The translations under genes were made by a program, and so were the position numbers. 64,000 nucleotides of DNA, taken from assembly GCA_033439265.1 (NCBI GenBank), contig JAVTVX010000026.1, positions 13,827,001 to 13,891,000 on the forward strand, written 5' to 3'. This stretch comes from Dillenia suffruticosa. Taxonomy: Eukaryota > Streptophyta > Magnoliopsida > Dilleniales > Dilleniaceae. The notes beneath the pieces are model-generated. The model worked only from the letters and a program-made list of their open reading frames with translations, was not told where the DNA came from and searched no databases. Below, one piece after another: positions 49,279-62,379 of the stretch. The stretch's first letter is position 1. Every line of letters starts with the position of its first letter.

Positions 49279-49286
49279 CTTGAAGT

Positions 49287-50584
49287 GGAGATAGCAATTG
49301 CACCTATTATATTGGGGCCCTTTAGTCTTTGTTCTCAACTATCACTGAAATAAGCCACCTTAAAGATGCACCTGATAAATATCATGTTCAATAGAACTCA
49401 TGCAACCATATAAAATAGCTTGTCAGTGAAGTATGACGTATGTCAAACACTTACTAGATAATTTGCAAAATATCCAAGCTTACGTTTGACCTTTTTTTAG
49501 GGATTTTTCTCATGACATAAAACATTTTCTGTGAAGAAATGTGTTTTCGAATATGAGTTTTTTCTTGCGGAGAGTATGCAAGTCAATTAATTGTTCAAAG
49601 CATTATTAACGTAGCTCCCCTAAACACTGATCACCAAGAAGAAATGGCAACGTACGTATTGTTCCTATGCTTGCAACAGTGAATGTGTACGTGTGGGCAC
49701 TAACATGTCGGTGGCAATTTCAGCTTTGTTGACTCAAAAACTCGTGATGGGGAAGTTTCATAGTTGGTGATTAGCATCCATCCTACATGATTATTCGAAA
49801 ACTTTATAAAGAGGCAATCGCATCATATGTAATGATTATAAAGAGGAGTGGTTTAGCCTCAAAGTTGAAGTCTTATTCCTTGCCCTTTTGAAGCGGCCCC
49901 AGTACATTTGGAAGCGGGAAGCTTTGGCGCACTCCTCTTCACACCTTCAAAAACTATTCCTGAATCGTTACCATTCTCCTAGCAAGATAAAACACATAAA
50001 GCATTGTCACAAAACATATATTACAATCATCAGACGTTGCCTGACGTCCGAACATCATCCCTGAATCTGACATTTATCCAATCTGCAATCAAAAACAAGT
50101 TTCTTGATCAGCTTGAGTCTGCTACTCATATTTTCTTGTGAAGCAAGATGAGAGGTACCTTGTCAATAGCTTACCCTGCAGGACACAGCTGAAATTCCGT
50201 CACCTTGCACTTACCTTTTCAGATTTTATTCTCTCCCTATTTACTTGATCGAAAGAATATTTTCCGTTTAAAAAGAAAGAGATTCTCATTGGCCCCAAGC
50301 CAGGTAGCCAATAAAGAAGGCAGAAAAGGAACCAGAAATGAAGTAACAACACGACCGTCTATTATGATTTGTATTAAGATGATTGTCTGTTGTCTGCAAT
50401 GACAAACTATAGCAACCATCTGTGCAAGAAAATATGGAGGCATCATGCTTGAGACATAGTTCAATACTTTCTAACTTAAATAAACAGTAAAATGAAAAAC
50501 ACATCACAAAAATTGAGCGCAGGAATGTTTTCTTCTTATTGCTAAGCCTTCAATTCTGCAGTAACACGCCCCCTCATGCAGCCA
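49287..50584. other. Intergenic DNA and MED25 3' region
   Basis: No gene seen. The last few hundred bases before 50585 probably contain the MED25 3' untranslated region. Confidence 0.45.
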
Positions 50585-53500
50585 TTAACCTAAATAGCTG
50601 CCTCCAGGAATGTTTGGTGGTCCTTGAGATGTAACTTGTCCTTGAGAAACTAACTGCGACCTTCCTTGAACAAAGCCTTGCCCCAGCCCGGGTCCGACCA
50701 TTTGCTGCTGCTGTTGCTGCTGCAGTGTTGGAAGCTGTTGCTGTGGTTGCAATTGCGGAACCTGTTGTTGCTGTTGGAGCTGGGGAAGCTGCTGCTGCAA
50801 TTGCGGAACTTGTGAATGCTGCAGCTGCTGCTGTTGGAGCTGCTGCTGTTGGAGTTGCTGCTGCTGAAGTTGGGGCAGCGGCTGTTGTTGCAGCTGAGGG
50901 ACTTGTTGGGACTGTAACAGCTGCTGCTGCTGCCGCTGCTGCTGCTGCTGACTAGGCATTTGTGGTTTAAAAACAACCATATCCTGTGATCCACCAAAAA
51001 AAGCCCAAGTGAGAAGCATGGTTTTGAGTACAAAAGAGCCATTAACTCCAGCAAGTATCATGAACTATAATAACAGATTGCAAGTATTATGGAATAAGAA
51101 AACACCATCGGCTAAAAATATCATGCACAAGATAAATATCATGCATGGTCTAAAAATTCTCACTTCGTAATATTGGATTTTGCATCAATTAGCTAGGTCT
51201 GAGGTCCCCAGGATTGATGATGCCAAATTTGTCACTTCACGAATAGTATATTTCATGTTTGGGTATATGACTTTATAGCTTTGTGTTTTGTGTATGCTAT
51301 GCTTGTTAACTTTTTCTTTGTTTTCCAGCCAGTAGTAATTTTGCAAGTAACTTTTATGTGATGAATTGATGTGAGCTTTGCTAGGACCCTTCTAAGTTGT
51401 AAACTTCAATTACTACATGGTACTCATACTATTCTGGTGGGGTGAAATCTTCAAATTGTTAATAAAATATCATATTGGTAAATTCTCTCTGTATCTTCAA
51501 AGAGATTTTGAAAAGCAATTCTCCTTGAGCAATATAACACCAGAAGTAATTCTACTAAAAGGAACTTCATGAGAATAATAGTGCAAACCACAGAAATTAC
51601 CCTAGGACCTATTTTGTGCACACTTGCATGACTTGAAAGCTACTATATCTGTTTCTGAACTAATTACTTTTTTCAACTTAACTTGCATGCATCATTCAAA
51701 TGTTGTATAAGAAGCATACGCACAAGCTTACAACTATAAGTTCACAGAAAACTTACCCCAGGGAAAAGCATTCCTATCAACCGAAAAGCTTTGTCAGAAA
51801 CAGAAAGCAGCAGCGTCTGTGAAGGCAATTGGATAACTGCACACTACAGAAGATGAGGAGTCATCAATGATTGAAATATTCACTTTAAACAGGGGGAAAA
51901 ATCAATTATAGATATGCAAAACTTGAGGGAGAAGTCACCAAAAGCTAAAGATTAAACATCACTCATGAGTTACAAAACCACGAGGTCCATCAACCAGAGT
52001 TTGACCTTCACAGGGCAAGAATTTAATCAATGAGAAATTTGAATATTAAGGAGATTTTTTTTATCCCTTTCTTAAGCAAACAGCTTTTGTAAAGTCTTAG
52101 AGCAGTCTTACCCAAAACCCAAATGGGTCCTCCAACAAGAAGATAGATCGGAAATTGTTCTAATACTAAAGTCTCTAAGTCCGCATGTTGCAGTTTCTTA
52201 CACCTACAGTGGTACTAAGCAATAGCCCTAACCAGTCATCAAGTGTATTCCTGTTTTACTAGAACAAGAAGATAAGAAAAATGAGATTTGAAGAGTAACA
52301 CCCCTGAAACTGAATCAAACTCCAAATTAGGACCCTCTTCAATACAAGTCCAATAATCAAGCTGCAGCTAGCAGAACAATGAATGTTACCAATAACAGAG
52401 ACAAAGTTTGAATTCTTTGGGTTCACTGTTACCAGGGGCGAAGACAAATAGGGGAATGGGGTGAACCCCACCCCCTTTTTTTAAATTGTTGGTTAATTAA
52501 TGATGAATAATAATTATTTTTAAGACCATTAAAATTACAAAATAATCATTTAAATTAATTATTCTATCACAGAACTTGTGTAGAAATATTTTTAGAATAG
52601 GGATAAGAACGTTGGTTGCCCCTTCACATTTTTAATCAATAAAAGAAAAGAAAAATTGTATACATTCATCTTAAATTTTAATAGTAATTTTAATTTTTAG
52701 ATTTAACATTATAAGCTTAATGATAATTTTCAACTTCTTACAACCAACAAATTAAACGTTATAGTTTTTTCGACCTTACACCAAAGTTATATCGAATATC
52801 TTACAACCAACAGTTATATTTTGGGCCCTCCTACAAAAATTTTGTGGCTTTGCCCGATTGTTGCCATCGGCATATTCTTTTCCAGCAATTTCATATACAT
52901 TCAATCTGTTGTTACTATCTGCATGTTTCTTAGAACTAATTTTCTCAGTATAGGGTGATAATGCAATGAGATATGGTCAATGCAGAAATGCTGACCACAA
53001 GTATGCTCATTGTCATTCAAGGAAAATATAATATGGAAGAACATTTTTGAGAAGGGGAGGAACTGCTAAAGTAATTATGCAATATATAACTTGGCCATGG
53101 GGATGAAATGAAAACAATTGTACTCTGATACAATGTGTCAAAAAGCATGATTGCGAGGCAATTCTGTGCTCCCCCTGATGCACCATGTGCACTAAGAACT
53201 AGAAAGACAAACACCTTATAACCTATAATCTCTACTGAAAGTGTCAAAAGAAGACATACTAGCGATGATACTAAACCCATCAAGTTTCCTAGACCCAAAT
53301 ATAGAAACATTAAAGTCCCCCACTCCCAATACCTTTTGGGAAACACAAAGCAAATTTCCTGTACAGTTCTTCCTAACAAGAGCAACCAGCTCTAGGTCTG
53401 TATAGGCTATACACGGAAGATAAATACCTCAAACCTTAAGGAGGACAAAAAAGAGAAAGGATACATGAAGACCTCTATCCTTTTCTCTTATTCTACAGGG

Positions 53501-55013
53501 TGCATATATAGCTTTTCTCCAGGTCAGGGGTTTGAGTCTTCCAGCACCCCCCAGTTAGCACAAAAAAAGGTGCGATTGAAGATATCTAACACATTGTATG
53601 TTCCTTATTTTTGTTGAACAAGTAAACCTGTCTGTCATGTTTTATGTAAGATAGCAATCAAACGCGTGTTTTTATAGTAGATGCTCTGCATGATAGATCT
53701 AGTATAATTTTATTATGGTTTTTGCTCCGTGTGTTTCATGTTTGATGTTTTGTTTCTATGTTCCTTGAATCTCCTTTATCAGAACTTCTGCTCATGGCCA
53801 GTAACACAAAGAAATGTCTACTAAATCACCTTGGTCCTCTTAGTCTCGTTTAGAATTCAATCCATTTCAAACCCATGTTAAAAGTTCATAGGAGCTATTG
53901 TGTTTCAAATAAGAATCTTAGGAACTTTATTATTCGTCTTGAATATGAATGCTTCCAAACTTGTATGTAAAAAGAATATTTTCGTTTCTATATCAAATTT
54001 TTTAGATTTTTCACCCTATTTATAAACTCATAAGAAAACTTTTAAAATACATGACTTTTAAATATAAATTAAAAAAAAAAAACACACACACACACACAAA
54101 TTTATATAATAAGAGAAAATAAAAGCATGACTTTATAATTTTTTAAAAGATTATAGACAATTATAAACATTTGATATTCACAACAAATATAAGTTTTCCT
54201 GCTAAAGTAATTATGCAATATATAACTTGGCCATTCAGATGAAATGAAAAAAAAAAAAAACTACTGTCCTCTGATGCAATGCGTCAAAGAGAATGATTCC
54301 TGCAGAGGACTTACAAGCTTCTTTTCTTGCAGCTGCCCAAGAAAGCCATGCTGATGCATTGCCCGGAAAACAAGAAAATCAGCCTTTCCAACATATTGCC
54401 TGCCAGAAAAGGAAAGCAATGAGATCAAAAGCTAAGAGAACTTAAGCAGTAATTGACAAAGGAGCAACATGAGAGGAATTACTTATTGTTCATGTGGTCC
54501 TGAGATATAAGCCGCTCTATCTGCATTGTCTGTGGCCAGTTTGCAGCAAGACTAGAAAAACAGAAGGAAACAATGTATGTCGATAAAGAGCAATAATGTG
54601 TTTGGTAAAGATAATACCCACATGGGAGGCAATACAAAACACTAAGAGAACAATTTAGCACATTCTACAAGTTTTTCCTACCCATTGCATGCTAGTAACA
54701 TGGGAATTTGCTATAGACAAGTATATGTATTTTCAAAAAATAAAAAATAAAAAATCAAGATGTACAAGCAATTATAGCCATTGCTGGCATCCGATGCAGA
54801 ACCAAATTGATAAATATTAATTCAGATTTTTATACTGGATTTTCAACATAGGCTGTTTTAATTCTGTTTGGTTCAATACAAGCTAGCTGACTGGGGGAAA
54901 AGCTTACAACAACAACAAAAAAAAAAAAACTGAGCTTTATTCCCAAAATTTGGAATCGGTCATTTGAGAAACAAATTTATAAAAGATAGAAAAAAGAGAA
55001 AAATAAGAATAAA

Positions 55014-55045
<32 letters not shown>

Positions 55046-58000
55046 ATAAAATAAAATAAAATAAAAATAAAAATAAATATATAAGTCAATAGATAAATAT
55101 TTAAAATATATTGGTTTAATTTGTACGGATTCTACTACGTTATCCATTCCTATGTAAGACTATTTCCTCTTCTAAACCCTTAACTTCCATGTGTTTACGG
55201 ATAACTTGCATTCAAGTTTTCAATGATCTACCTCTACATTTTACTAGATCTCTTATATTTAAATTTTCGGTTCTCCTATCCAGTGCATCTTTATGTCTTC
55301 TTTTCATATGCCCGAATCACCTCAAATGACACTCTCGCATATTGAACAAACTTCCAACTTGTTACGAATCTCTTCATGTCTAATTCTATCTCTTTTAGTT
55401 TTTCCACACATTCACCTAAATATCCTCATTTCTGCTATAGCCATCTTTTGTTCTTGTTGTTGTTTAATAGCCCAACACTCAGTACCATACAATAGTGTAG
55501 GTCTAACCGTGATTCTATAAAACTTTCCCTTCAGGTGTAATGGTATCATCCGATCGCAAAAAACTCCAGATGTCTTTCTTCATTTCATCCGACCCGCTTG
55601 AATCCTATGGTTCACATCTCCATCTATATTGCCATCATTTTGAATGATAGAGTCTAGATATCTAAATCGTTCATTTTTTGGGACATCTTGCCCATCTAAT
55701 CTAATCGTTTTTTCATCATTCCTATAATTATCACTAAACCTACATCTCATATATTTAGTTTTCGATCTACTCGATCTAAACAATCTAGAATTTAGAATTT
55801 ATAAGAGAAGCAGAAACAGAAAATATCAATAACCACACTATCTCGCATGCAAAGACAAATTACAGACTCGAATTGAGAGTGCCACTTCTAGGAACAAATC
55901 CTCTCATGGTAAGGGTTACAAGCAATAAGTTCAAACTTAAATGGAAAGGAGGTACTTTTTAAGTAAATAATGCACTTGAGACTTACGTTTCTGAAGCTGA
56001 AGCACTTCTGTATCCCTGTCAGACATACAAAGAATGAGAACCAAAACACTAGAAAAATAAGGGATGTGCAAAACACATAAATTGGTAGGTTTTCAGAACA
56101 TACTTCTAGTTTGGTGATAAAAACAGGCTGTCCTTGTCTCTGGCCCGACAAGTTTCCCTGTATGCATAGGAGGATAAAAAGCTTTATCTGACAAGATAAA
56201 AACCATACAAGTTTATCTGACCAGATATCTTATATGCCATAAGAGGTTTTCCATTCAAAATTATGATATTTATCCATAATATATGTTAAATTTTATTTTG
56301 TGCTGACAATCAACATGAGGGTTTGAGAATTGAAGCAACCTTGATTAGCTCTTAAAAAAAAATATTATCGTACCTATGCAACATAAATTTAACAAACCAG
56401 CCGAAGCTGATAGTTCTTTAAGCTCCTAAGACCCAACCAAGTTCCTTGCAAATACTAAAATCTAAGGAACTTTATCCTCTTAAGAGGATACATAAGTATG
56501 GTGTCCAGGCAACAATGCTTTTTTCAAACGAGACAAATAAATAAACAAATCGCAATTTGACAATGACTAAATTTAAAATAGAAAACGTTAAGGATGGCAC
56601 ATGTAAACATGTTACATTCGGAGCTTATTCACATGCTGACGCCAATAACTAATCTTCCCCAACTAAACAAGCCAAGATTTTGGACCTATTCAAAGAGCAT
56701 ATTCATAGGCCAAACTCAAACTCCTTTGCTAAATAAAGCAACATAAAATCTACCAAATCTGCAAAATTTTGGTGATTAATAAATTAATTCTTAGGCTAAA
56801 CTCAAATTAATGAATTTCCAAACTAGCTACTGGTGGGAGATTAACAAATAAAGTCATGGTTGGGTCATAGATGCTGCATTGAAAAAAACATCATCAGTCC
56901 CTCCTAAAGATATACGGTACTTACCTCCCAGAGTTTTACATATTTTGATTGTGCAGATTGCAAAGCACTTGATGTTTGTTGCGACATGGGCATACTAGCT
57001 GCGGAGCTGTTGTTCACACCAAGAGATTGCATCCCTGGTTGAACTTGTTGACCTATTCCTGGAGTAGGAATCATTGTACCAGTTCCAGAAGATATTCCTG
57101 ATGGACCAAGGCCACTCATCAGGTTCTGATTCATCCCAATTCCACTTTGAACCATGGGCGCCCCTGAAAGATTTCCTTGACTCATGCCAGGTACTGATTG
57201 GCCCACACTAACAGCTGCTTGAAGTTGACTCAAAGTTTGGGAAATTCCAAGGTTAGAGTTTCCTGGTAAACTAGAATTTGCCGAAGCAAATGAACCAGGA
57301 GCTGGGTTTTGTGCAACCTGTGCAGTCCCCGCTAATGTACCCGATCCTGTTATTGAGGTGATATTTGTCTGTCCAGATGAGAAGACTGTCTGAGCTGGAG
57401 GAACAGAAGATGCCATTCCACTTGATATCATGTTCGACACATGAATGCCCATTGGTGCTCCACCCATTGACGGCAGTCCTATAGAAGTTCCTCCAGTCAG
57501 TGCTGCAGAGTTCATCACTTGCCTCGCTTGAGAGAGATTGTTTAAAATGCTCACATTTGCTGCAGCTCCGCTAACTGGACGCAGGGACTGAGGCATATTA
57601 GTTATGACGGGCTTTAAATCTGGAACACTGTCAGCATTTGAGGTCACATCCTGAGAAGCAGGTGAAGAGGTCTGCAATGTCGGGACACCTTGAGCAGCAG
57701 GACGTGGAACAGACGGGATATGTGGAAAACCAGGTCCTGACATCATGGAAGTTACTGTAGTTGGCTCCTAAACAAAAATGCCACATTTGGTGATATGTTA
57801 GTCCAAAAGATCAGAAGAACCATAATTTAACAGCAAGATACAAAAAATTGAAGTTAAAAGAGAACCCAAGTCTAACCACTTTGACAGTTGCAGTGGGCAT
57901 ATTTCCAACTGAAGTCGGTTGCCGGTTCATGACAGATCCATTAGCTGAAAAGGACAAAAAGGAGATTGATCAATACATAAGCAGCAATGTGATCATCAAC

Positions 58001-61000
58001 AACAAATTAAATCTTAATCCCAATATTTGGGATCGATCATTTGAGAGACAAATTTGAAAATATAAATAAATAAATAAATAAATAAATAAATACAATAAAA
58101 TAGATATATATATATATATATCTAAAATATATTAATTTAATTTGTACGAATTTTTCTACGCTACTCATTTCTATCTAAAACCATCTTCTCATCTAAAGTC
58201 TTAACTATTATGTCTTTACGGATAAATTGCATTCAAGTTTTTAGTAGTCTACCTTTACATTTTACTAAATTTTCTATATTTAAATTCTCAATTCTCCTAA
58301 CCGGTACATTTTTGGGTCTTCGTCGCACATGTCCAAACCATCTCAGACGACACTCGCATTTTATCCACAACTGAACTAACTCCCAGTTTGTTACGAATCT
58401 CTTTATTTCTAATTCTATTTCTTCTAATTTTGTTACACATCTACCTAAACATCCACATTTCTGCTATAGCTAATTTTTGTTCTTCTTGTTGTTTAACAAC
58501 ACAACACTCAGTGTCATATAATAGTAAAGATCTAACCACGGTTCTATAGAACTTTCCTTTTAAATGCAATGGTATCGTGTGATTCCAAAAAACTCTAAAT
58601 GTTCTTCTCCATTTCATCTAACTCGTTTGGATCCTATGGTTCACATCCCCATCTATATTGCTATTATTTTGAATGATGGAATCTCGATATCTAAATCGAT
58701 CACTTTTGGATATATTTTGTCCATCTAATCTAATCATTTCTTCATCATTCCGATAATTATCGCTAAACCTGCATATCATATATTTAGTTTTCGATCCACT
58801 CAAACTAAACTTTCTGGATTTCAATGTGACCTTTCATAACTTTAATTTAGCACTAATACCCTCCATAATTTCATCAACTAACACTATATCATTTGTAAAA
58901 GCATACACCATGGTATTTCATTTTGGATGCTTTTTGTGACTTCGTATATTACTATTGTAAAGAAGATGGGACTTAATGTCGAACTTTGATGTAGCCCAAT
59001 GTTAATGGGGAAGCTATCGTTCAAACCCTCACAAGTTCTTACACCGGTTACATCTCCCTCATATATATCTCTAATGAGATTAATGTATTTCAAGAAGATC
59101 CATTTCTTCATCGGCGCCCACCACAATACGTCTTTAGAAACCCTATTATATGCTTTTTCTGGGTCAATGAACACCATATGTAGGTCTCTCTTCCGTGCTC
59201 TATATGTCTCCATTAAATGTCTTAACAAATGAATTGATTTAGTGATGGATCTTTCTGACATAAATCTAAATAGATTTTGAGATACATTTATCTCAAATCT
59301 CAATTTATATTCTATCACTCTCTCCCATAGTTTCCTGGTATGGGTCGTAAGTTTAATTCCTCTATAATTGGAGCAATCTTGTATATCTCATTTATTCTTA
59401 TATAACGGTATAATTATTTTTTTCCCACATATTTAGAGTATTCTCTTGATTTGCTAAATTTTGTCAAAAATATCCGTTAATATTATTATATCAAATTCAC
59501 CCAAACATTTTCACACTTCTATGAAAATACCATCAGGTCTTGTGGTTTTATTATTCTTCGTTCTCTTTAAAACCTCCTTCACTTCATAAGAACGAGTTTT
59601 ACGTTTAAAATCTCTATTAATCTCTTTTATAAGTATCTTGATATTTGCTATATCTGTTATACTCTTAACATCAAAGAGATTATCAAAATAATCTCTTCAA
59701 CGCTTTCTTATATTCTCATTCTTTACAAGTATATTATTAATTCCACTCTTAATACACTTAACACCATTTAGATTTTTTCCCTTTCTTTCCCTTAGCTTGG
59801 CAAATCTGTAGATCTCTCTTTCTCCATCTTTAATCTCCAATCTTTTGTATAGTTCATTATACACCTTGTTCTTTGATTCTTGGATAATCTTTTTCACCTT
59901 TTTTTGTACTTTTGTATTTTTTATATGCATCACTACTATTATTACTTCAAAGATTTCTATAATAGTCTCGTTTGGTTCATATAACATTTGTATTTTTTCG
60001 TTCCACCATCATGATTCCTTACCTATTGGGACCTGACCCTTAGATACACCAAAAACCTCCCTACCTATACTCTTAATATTAACAGATATCTCATTCCACA
60101 TTATTTCCAAATCATTCTTAGTGGACCAATTTACTACTTAAATTAATTTATCTCTAAAAATCGTCACATTTTCTTCTTTCAACTTCCACCACTTAATTCT
60201 TAACTTTACAAATGGACGATACTTATTTTGCCTTTTAGATACACGTATATTTAAAACTGGGAGTCTATGCTAAGTTGCCACACTCTCCCCCGGTATCACG
60301 TACAGGAAATGATGCCTACACCTTTGAGGCATCCCAAGGAATTTGTTTAATAGCCTACTGCCCCTGTTTTGAGGGCACACTAATAAAGGAAATTGGCTTT
60401 CCTTTGCAAGTGAATTGTGAGGGCAGGAGCATAATTCCTCCACGGGATAAGGTAAAAGAAAATTAGGAACCATGCAGAAGAATGCATACACAACCTGGAG
60501 GAAGAGAAGTTGGAGGTGGCCCAGAGACAGAAGCAACTGGTGCATTATCCATTTTTACAGGACTTTGATTAGATGGCATGTTAGTAACTCCTGGCCGACT
60601 TAAAGCAGCACGAGCCTCCAGGAAATTTTCTGAGATTAGGACAAGAAAATGAGGGTTTTTAACAGCATCGATTGGTGGATCTACAGATCGCGGGTTGCGT
60701 TTTCCCTGCATCAACAAAATAATTGATGAAAATAGTACAGAACACACTAAAAGATAAACAATTCATAATTTTCACCATGCTCTTACCTAATGAGAAATTA
60801 CCTCCAAAGACTTTTAACATGGTAATGAATTTATAAGAAAATGAATCACATTCAAGCAATGATTATGTACTACAAACACAATGCTGCTACACAGACTCTA
60901 CAGAACACAATAGGGAGGGATGACAACAGAGCAGAACAGGGACAGGGATAGGTCCCCACCCTGCTCCCACATTGAAGGGGACAAGTAGGGAATTATCAGT

Positions 61001-62253
61001 AACCCGTTTTGGAGGGATTTGGGCCCCTATCCCTGCCCATGCAGGGAACAAGGAGTACTTTGGTTTCCTCATCCTGTTCCACCTCTGAATAAAAAAATGA
61101 TACATATATATTTTTTAAAAAATCGAAAATTTACAAATGAACTGCTGAAATTGCCATCAGCATACTCAACCAGAAAAAAGTATTTCATTTAATAATACAT
61201 TCCCCAAAATATTCGACCAAATAAAGTGACATATATTTCAGAATAAGTAAGCATTAATCAAAACATTAATGCAAAAAATTTGGCAATCTAATATTTTGCG
61301 GTCAAGATTAGTGCGGGTACTAAATAATATTGCAAGAAATCTTGCCAGAAAAATAATTAAATAAGAAAAAGATGTCGTTGGAAATCAAATCTATATTGCT
61401 TTGAATTCAGTAAAACAATTACCCGATAAAACACACAAGCATATCCAAATACACCATATCTAAGAAATCACTTCTAAAACCAAAACACAAATAGATCAAA
61501 TCATCATCCATTATGCTGTCCAGAATATTAACTACTCTCTCTTATATCTTGTAATGCCTAGCTTTTTCTCTAACAACTGTGTTGTTGTTGCTCCACTATA
61601 TCAGAAACATAGATTTTTAAGCAACTAGTAGCTTTCTTTCAATTATTACATACGTTCACTACCCCGATGGACCAAATATATCATTGAAAACCAAATCGCA
61701 ATAATGATATGATCGCTACTTTCATTATTAAAACTAATTTTCAGTAATGCAGCCAAAATCAACAGCCACCTACTCAGAGCATGCCACAAGCATAAGATGA
61801 GTGAAACAGAAGTTGACAATACAGATAGCAATAAAAATAAGCTTTCAACAAGCTTAATGCAAAATAACATTCAAAGAGAGTAAAATATGAACATTAATCA
61901 TCCCCTTACCACATGATAGATTGATCTGAGCTTAGGAAGCTTCTTGGGACATATGACCGACAATGAAGCACCACACTGAAAGCAAAATTCCGGATAAGGC
62001 ATTATTATGGTTCCAACTAGAATATCAAATTGCATACTTGAAGTAGGACAGTTACCTGAGGGAATGATTTTGCAAGTGTCTCAGCATCAGATAGAAGACT
62101 TTCAGGCTGTCCTTCTATGGTTTCACCCTGATCCATCGTCTGTATTCGTGGTCTATATACTGGTGTGGCCAGGGGATACGGATTACTTGCAGCGACAAGA
62201 ATGCAATGTCTTCCATCCACATTTTGTTGGCTTCCATTTGAGGCAACCAGCAT
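50585..62253 (-). CDS. MED25: Mediator subunit 25 (PFT1), 11 exons, N-terminal part outside or displaced
   Basis: Minus-strand exons: 62056-62253, 61910-61975, 60495-60705, 57877-57944, 56925-57767, 56104-56157, 55987-56015, 54483-54551, 54315-54399, 51757-51843, 50585-50983; 2109 bases in perfect phase, 702 residues. Arabidopsis MED25 has about 836, so roughly 125 N-terminal residues are missing. Order: second half of the von Willebrand A domain (CILVAASNPYPLATPVYRP, SLSVICPKKLPKL, NPHFLVLISENFLEARAALS), the long Gly/Ser/Met-rich linker encoded by the 843-base exon, the activator-interaction domain (SKYVKLWEGNLSGQRQGQPV, NWPQTMQIERLISQDHMNN, GKADFLVFRAMHQHGFLGQL, LLLSVSDKAFRLIGMLFPG) and a Gln-rich tail. 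In the nucleus it links transcription factors, e.g. in jasmonate signalling and flowering, to Mediator. Introns carry two LINEs and a MITE. Beyond 62253 a copia element follows, so the first exons are further right or lost. Everything visible is intact. Confidence 0.93.
50700..50960 (-). repeat. CAG/CTG-rich coding low complexity (Gln tail of MED25)
   Basis: Minus sense encodes Gln blocks broken by Leu and Pro in a loose pattern such as VPQLQQQ and QLPQLQQQQQ. Mixed CAG and CAA codons limit slippage. Such tails vary in length among MED25 proteins. The plus-strand frame here is only its shadow. Confidence 0.85.
52435..52858. mobile_element. hAT-like MITE in a MED25 intron
   Basis: Left end GGGGCGAAGACAAA and right end with GTGGCTTTGCCC form short imperfect inverted repeats. 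The flanks TGTTACCA (52427-52434) and TGTTGCCA (52859-52866) agree at 7 of 8. Interior A/T-rich, no transposase. It is a different family from 24451 and 48344. Confidence 0.5.
53065..54300. repeat. About 90-bp direct repeat within one MED25 intron
   Basis: 53065-53155 and 54202-54300 share GCTAAAGTAATTATGCAATA, TATAACTTGGCCAT and GATGAAATGAAA, then CTCTGAT.CAATG.GTCAAA. The right copy ends next to the exon at 54315. The intervening 1.05 kb shows no exon. Confidence 0.7.
54905..55800 (-). mobile_element. RTE-like LINE 3' fragment in a MED25 intron
   Basis: Minus sense reads the RT end (KYMRCRFSDNYRNDEKTIRL, FRYLDSIIQNDGNIDGDVNH) and, in another frame, LLYGTECWAIKQQQ and MCGKTKRDRIRHEEI. It ends in a tail of TTG units at about 54905-54920 with (TA)n at about 55015-55034. 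It has several frame breaks and the same orientation as MED25. Confidence 0.75.
58000..60345 (-). mobile_element. RTE-like LINE, 5'-truncated, in a MED25 intron
   Basis: The longest LINE copy here. From 60345 downward: the end of the endonuclease (FLYVIPGESVAT), a linker (frames near 59697-59987), RT (SITKSIHLLRHLMETYRARK, HMVFIDPEKAYNRV, LHQSSTLSPIFFTIV in frame 58884-59318), the RT tail (YMICRFSDNYRNDEEMIRLD) and a 3' end near 58000 with AAAT and TA repeats. Several stops and frame changes; inactive. Same orientation as MED25; the intron between exons 60495 and 57944 still has good splice sites. Confidence 0.8.
60880..61110. repeat. GC-richer insert in a MED25 intron
   Basis: Alternating GGGGA/TCCCC runs (AGGGACAGGGATAGGTCCCC, GGGCCCCTATCCCTGCCC) in an otherwise AT-rich intron. 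It resembles the G/C-block tips of some hAT-like repeats, but no ends were fixed. Confidence 0.3.
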
Positions 62254-62379
62254 CTGGGGACATGTAACTTCGTGCTTACTAACATCCAAAGAAACCAAAT
62301 TTGTGCATGAAGAGATGAAGTTTGCATCTAAAGACACAATCTATAACACAACTGAAACTGCAGGAACGTGATCCAAATT

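Noticed and set aside
50725-50955. Plus-strand frame rich in Ala and Val
   Set aside because: Antisense of the CAG-rich Gln tail of MED25, where CTG/GCT repeats keep the frame open.
60887-61105. 72-codon minus frame with PAWAGIGAQIPPK-like text
   Set aside because: Lies in a MED25 intron inside a GGGGA/TCCCC-rich insert; no family resemblance.
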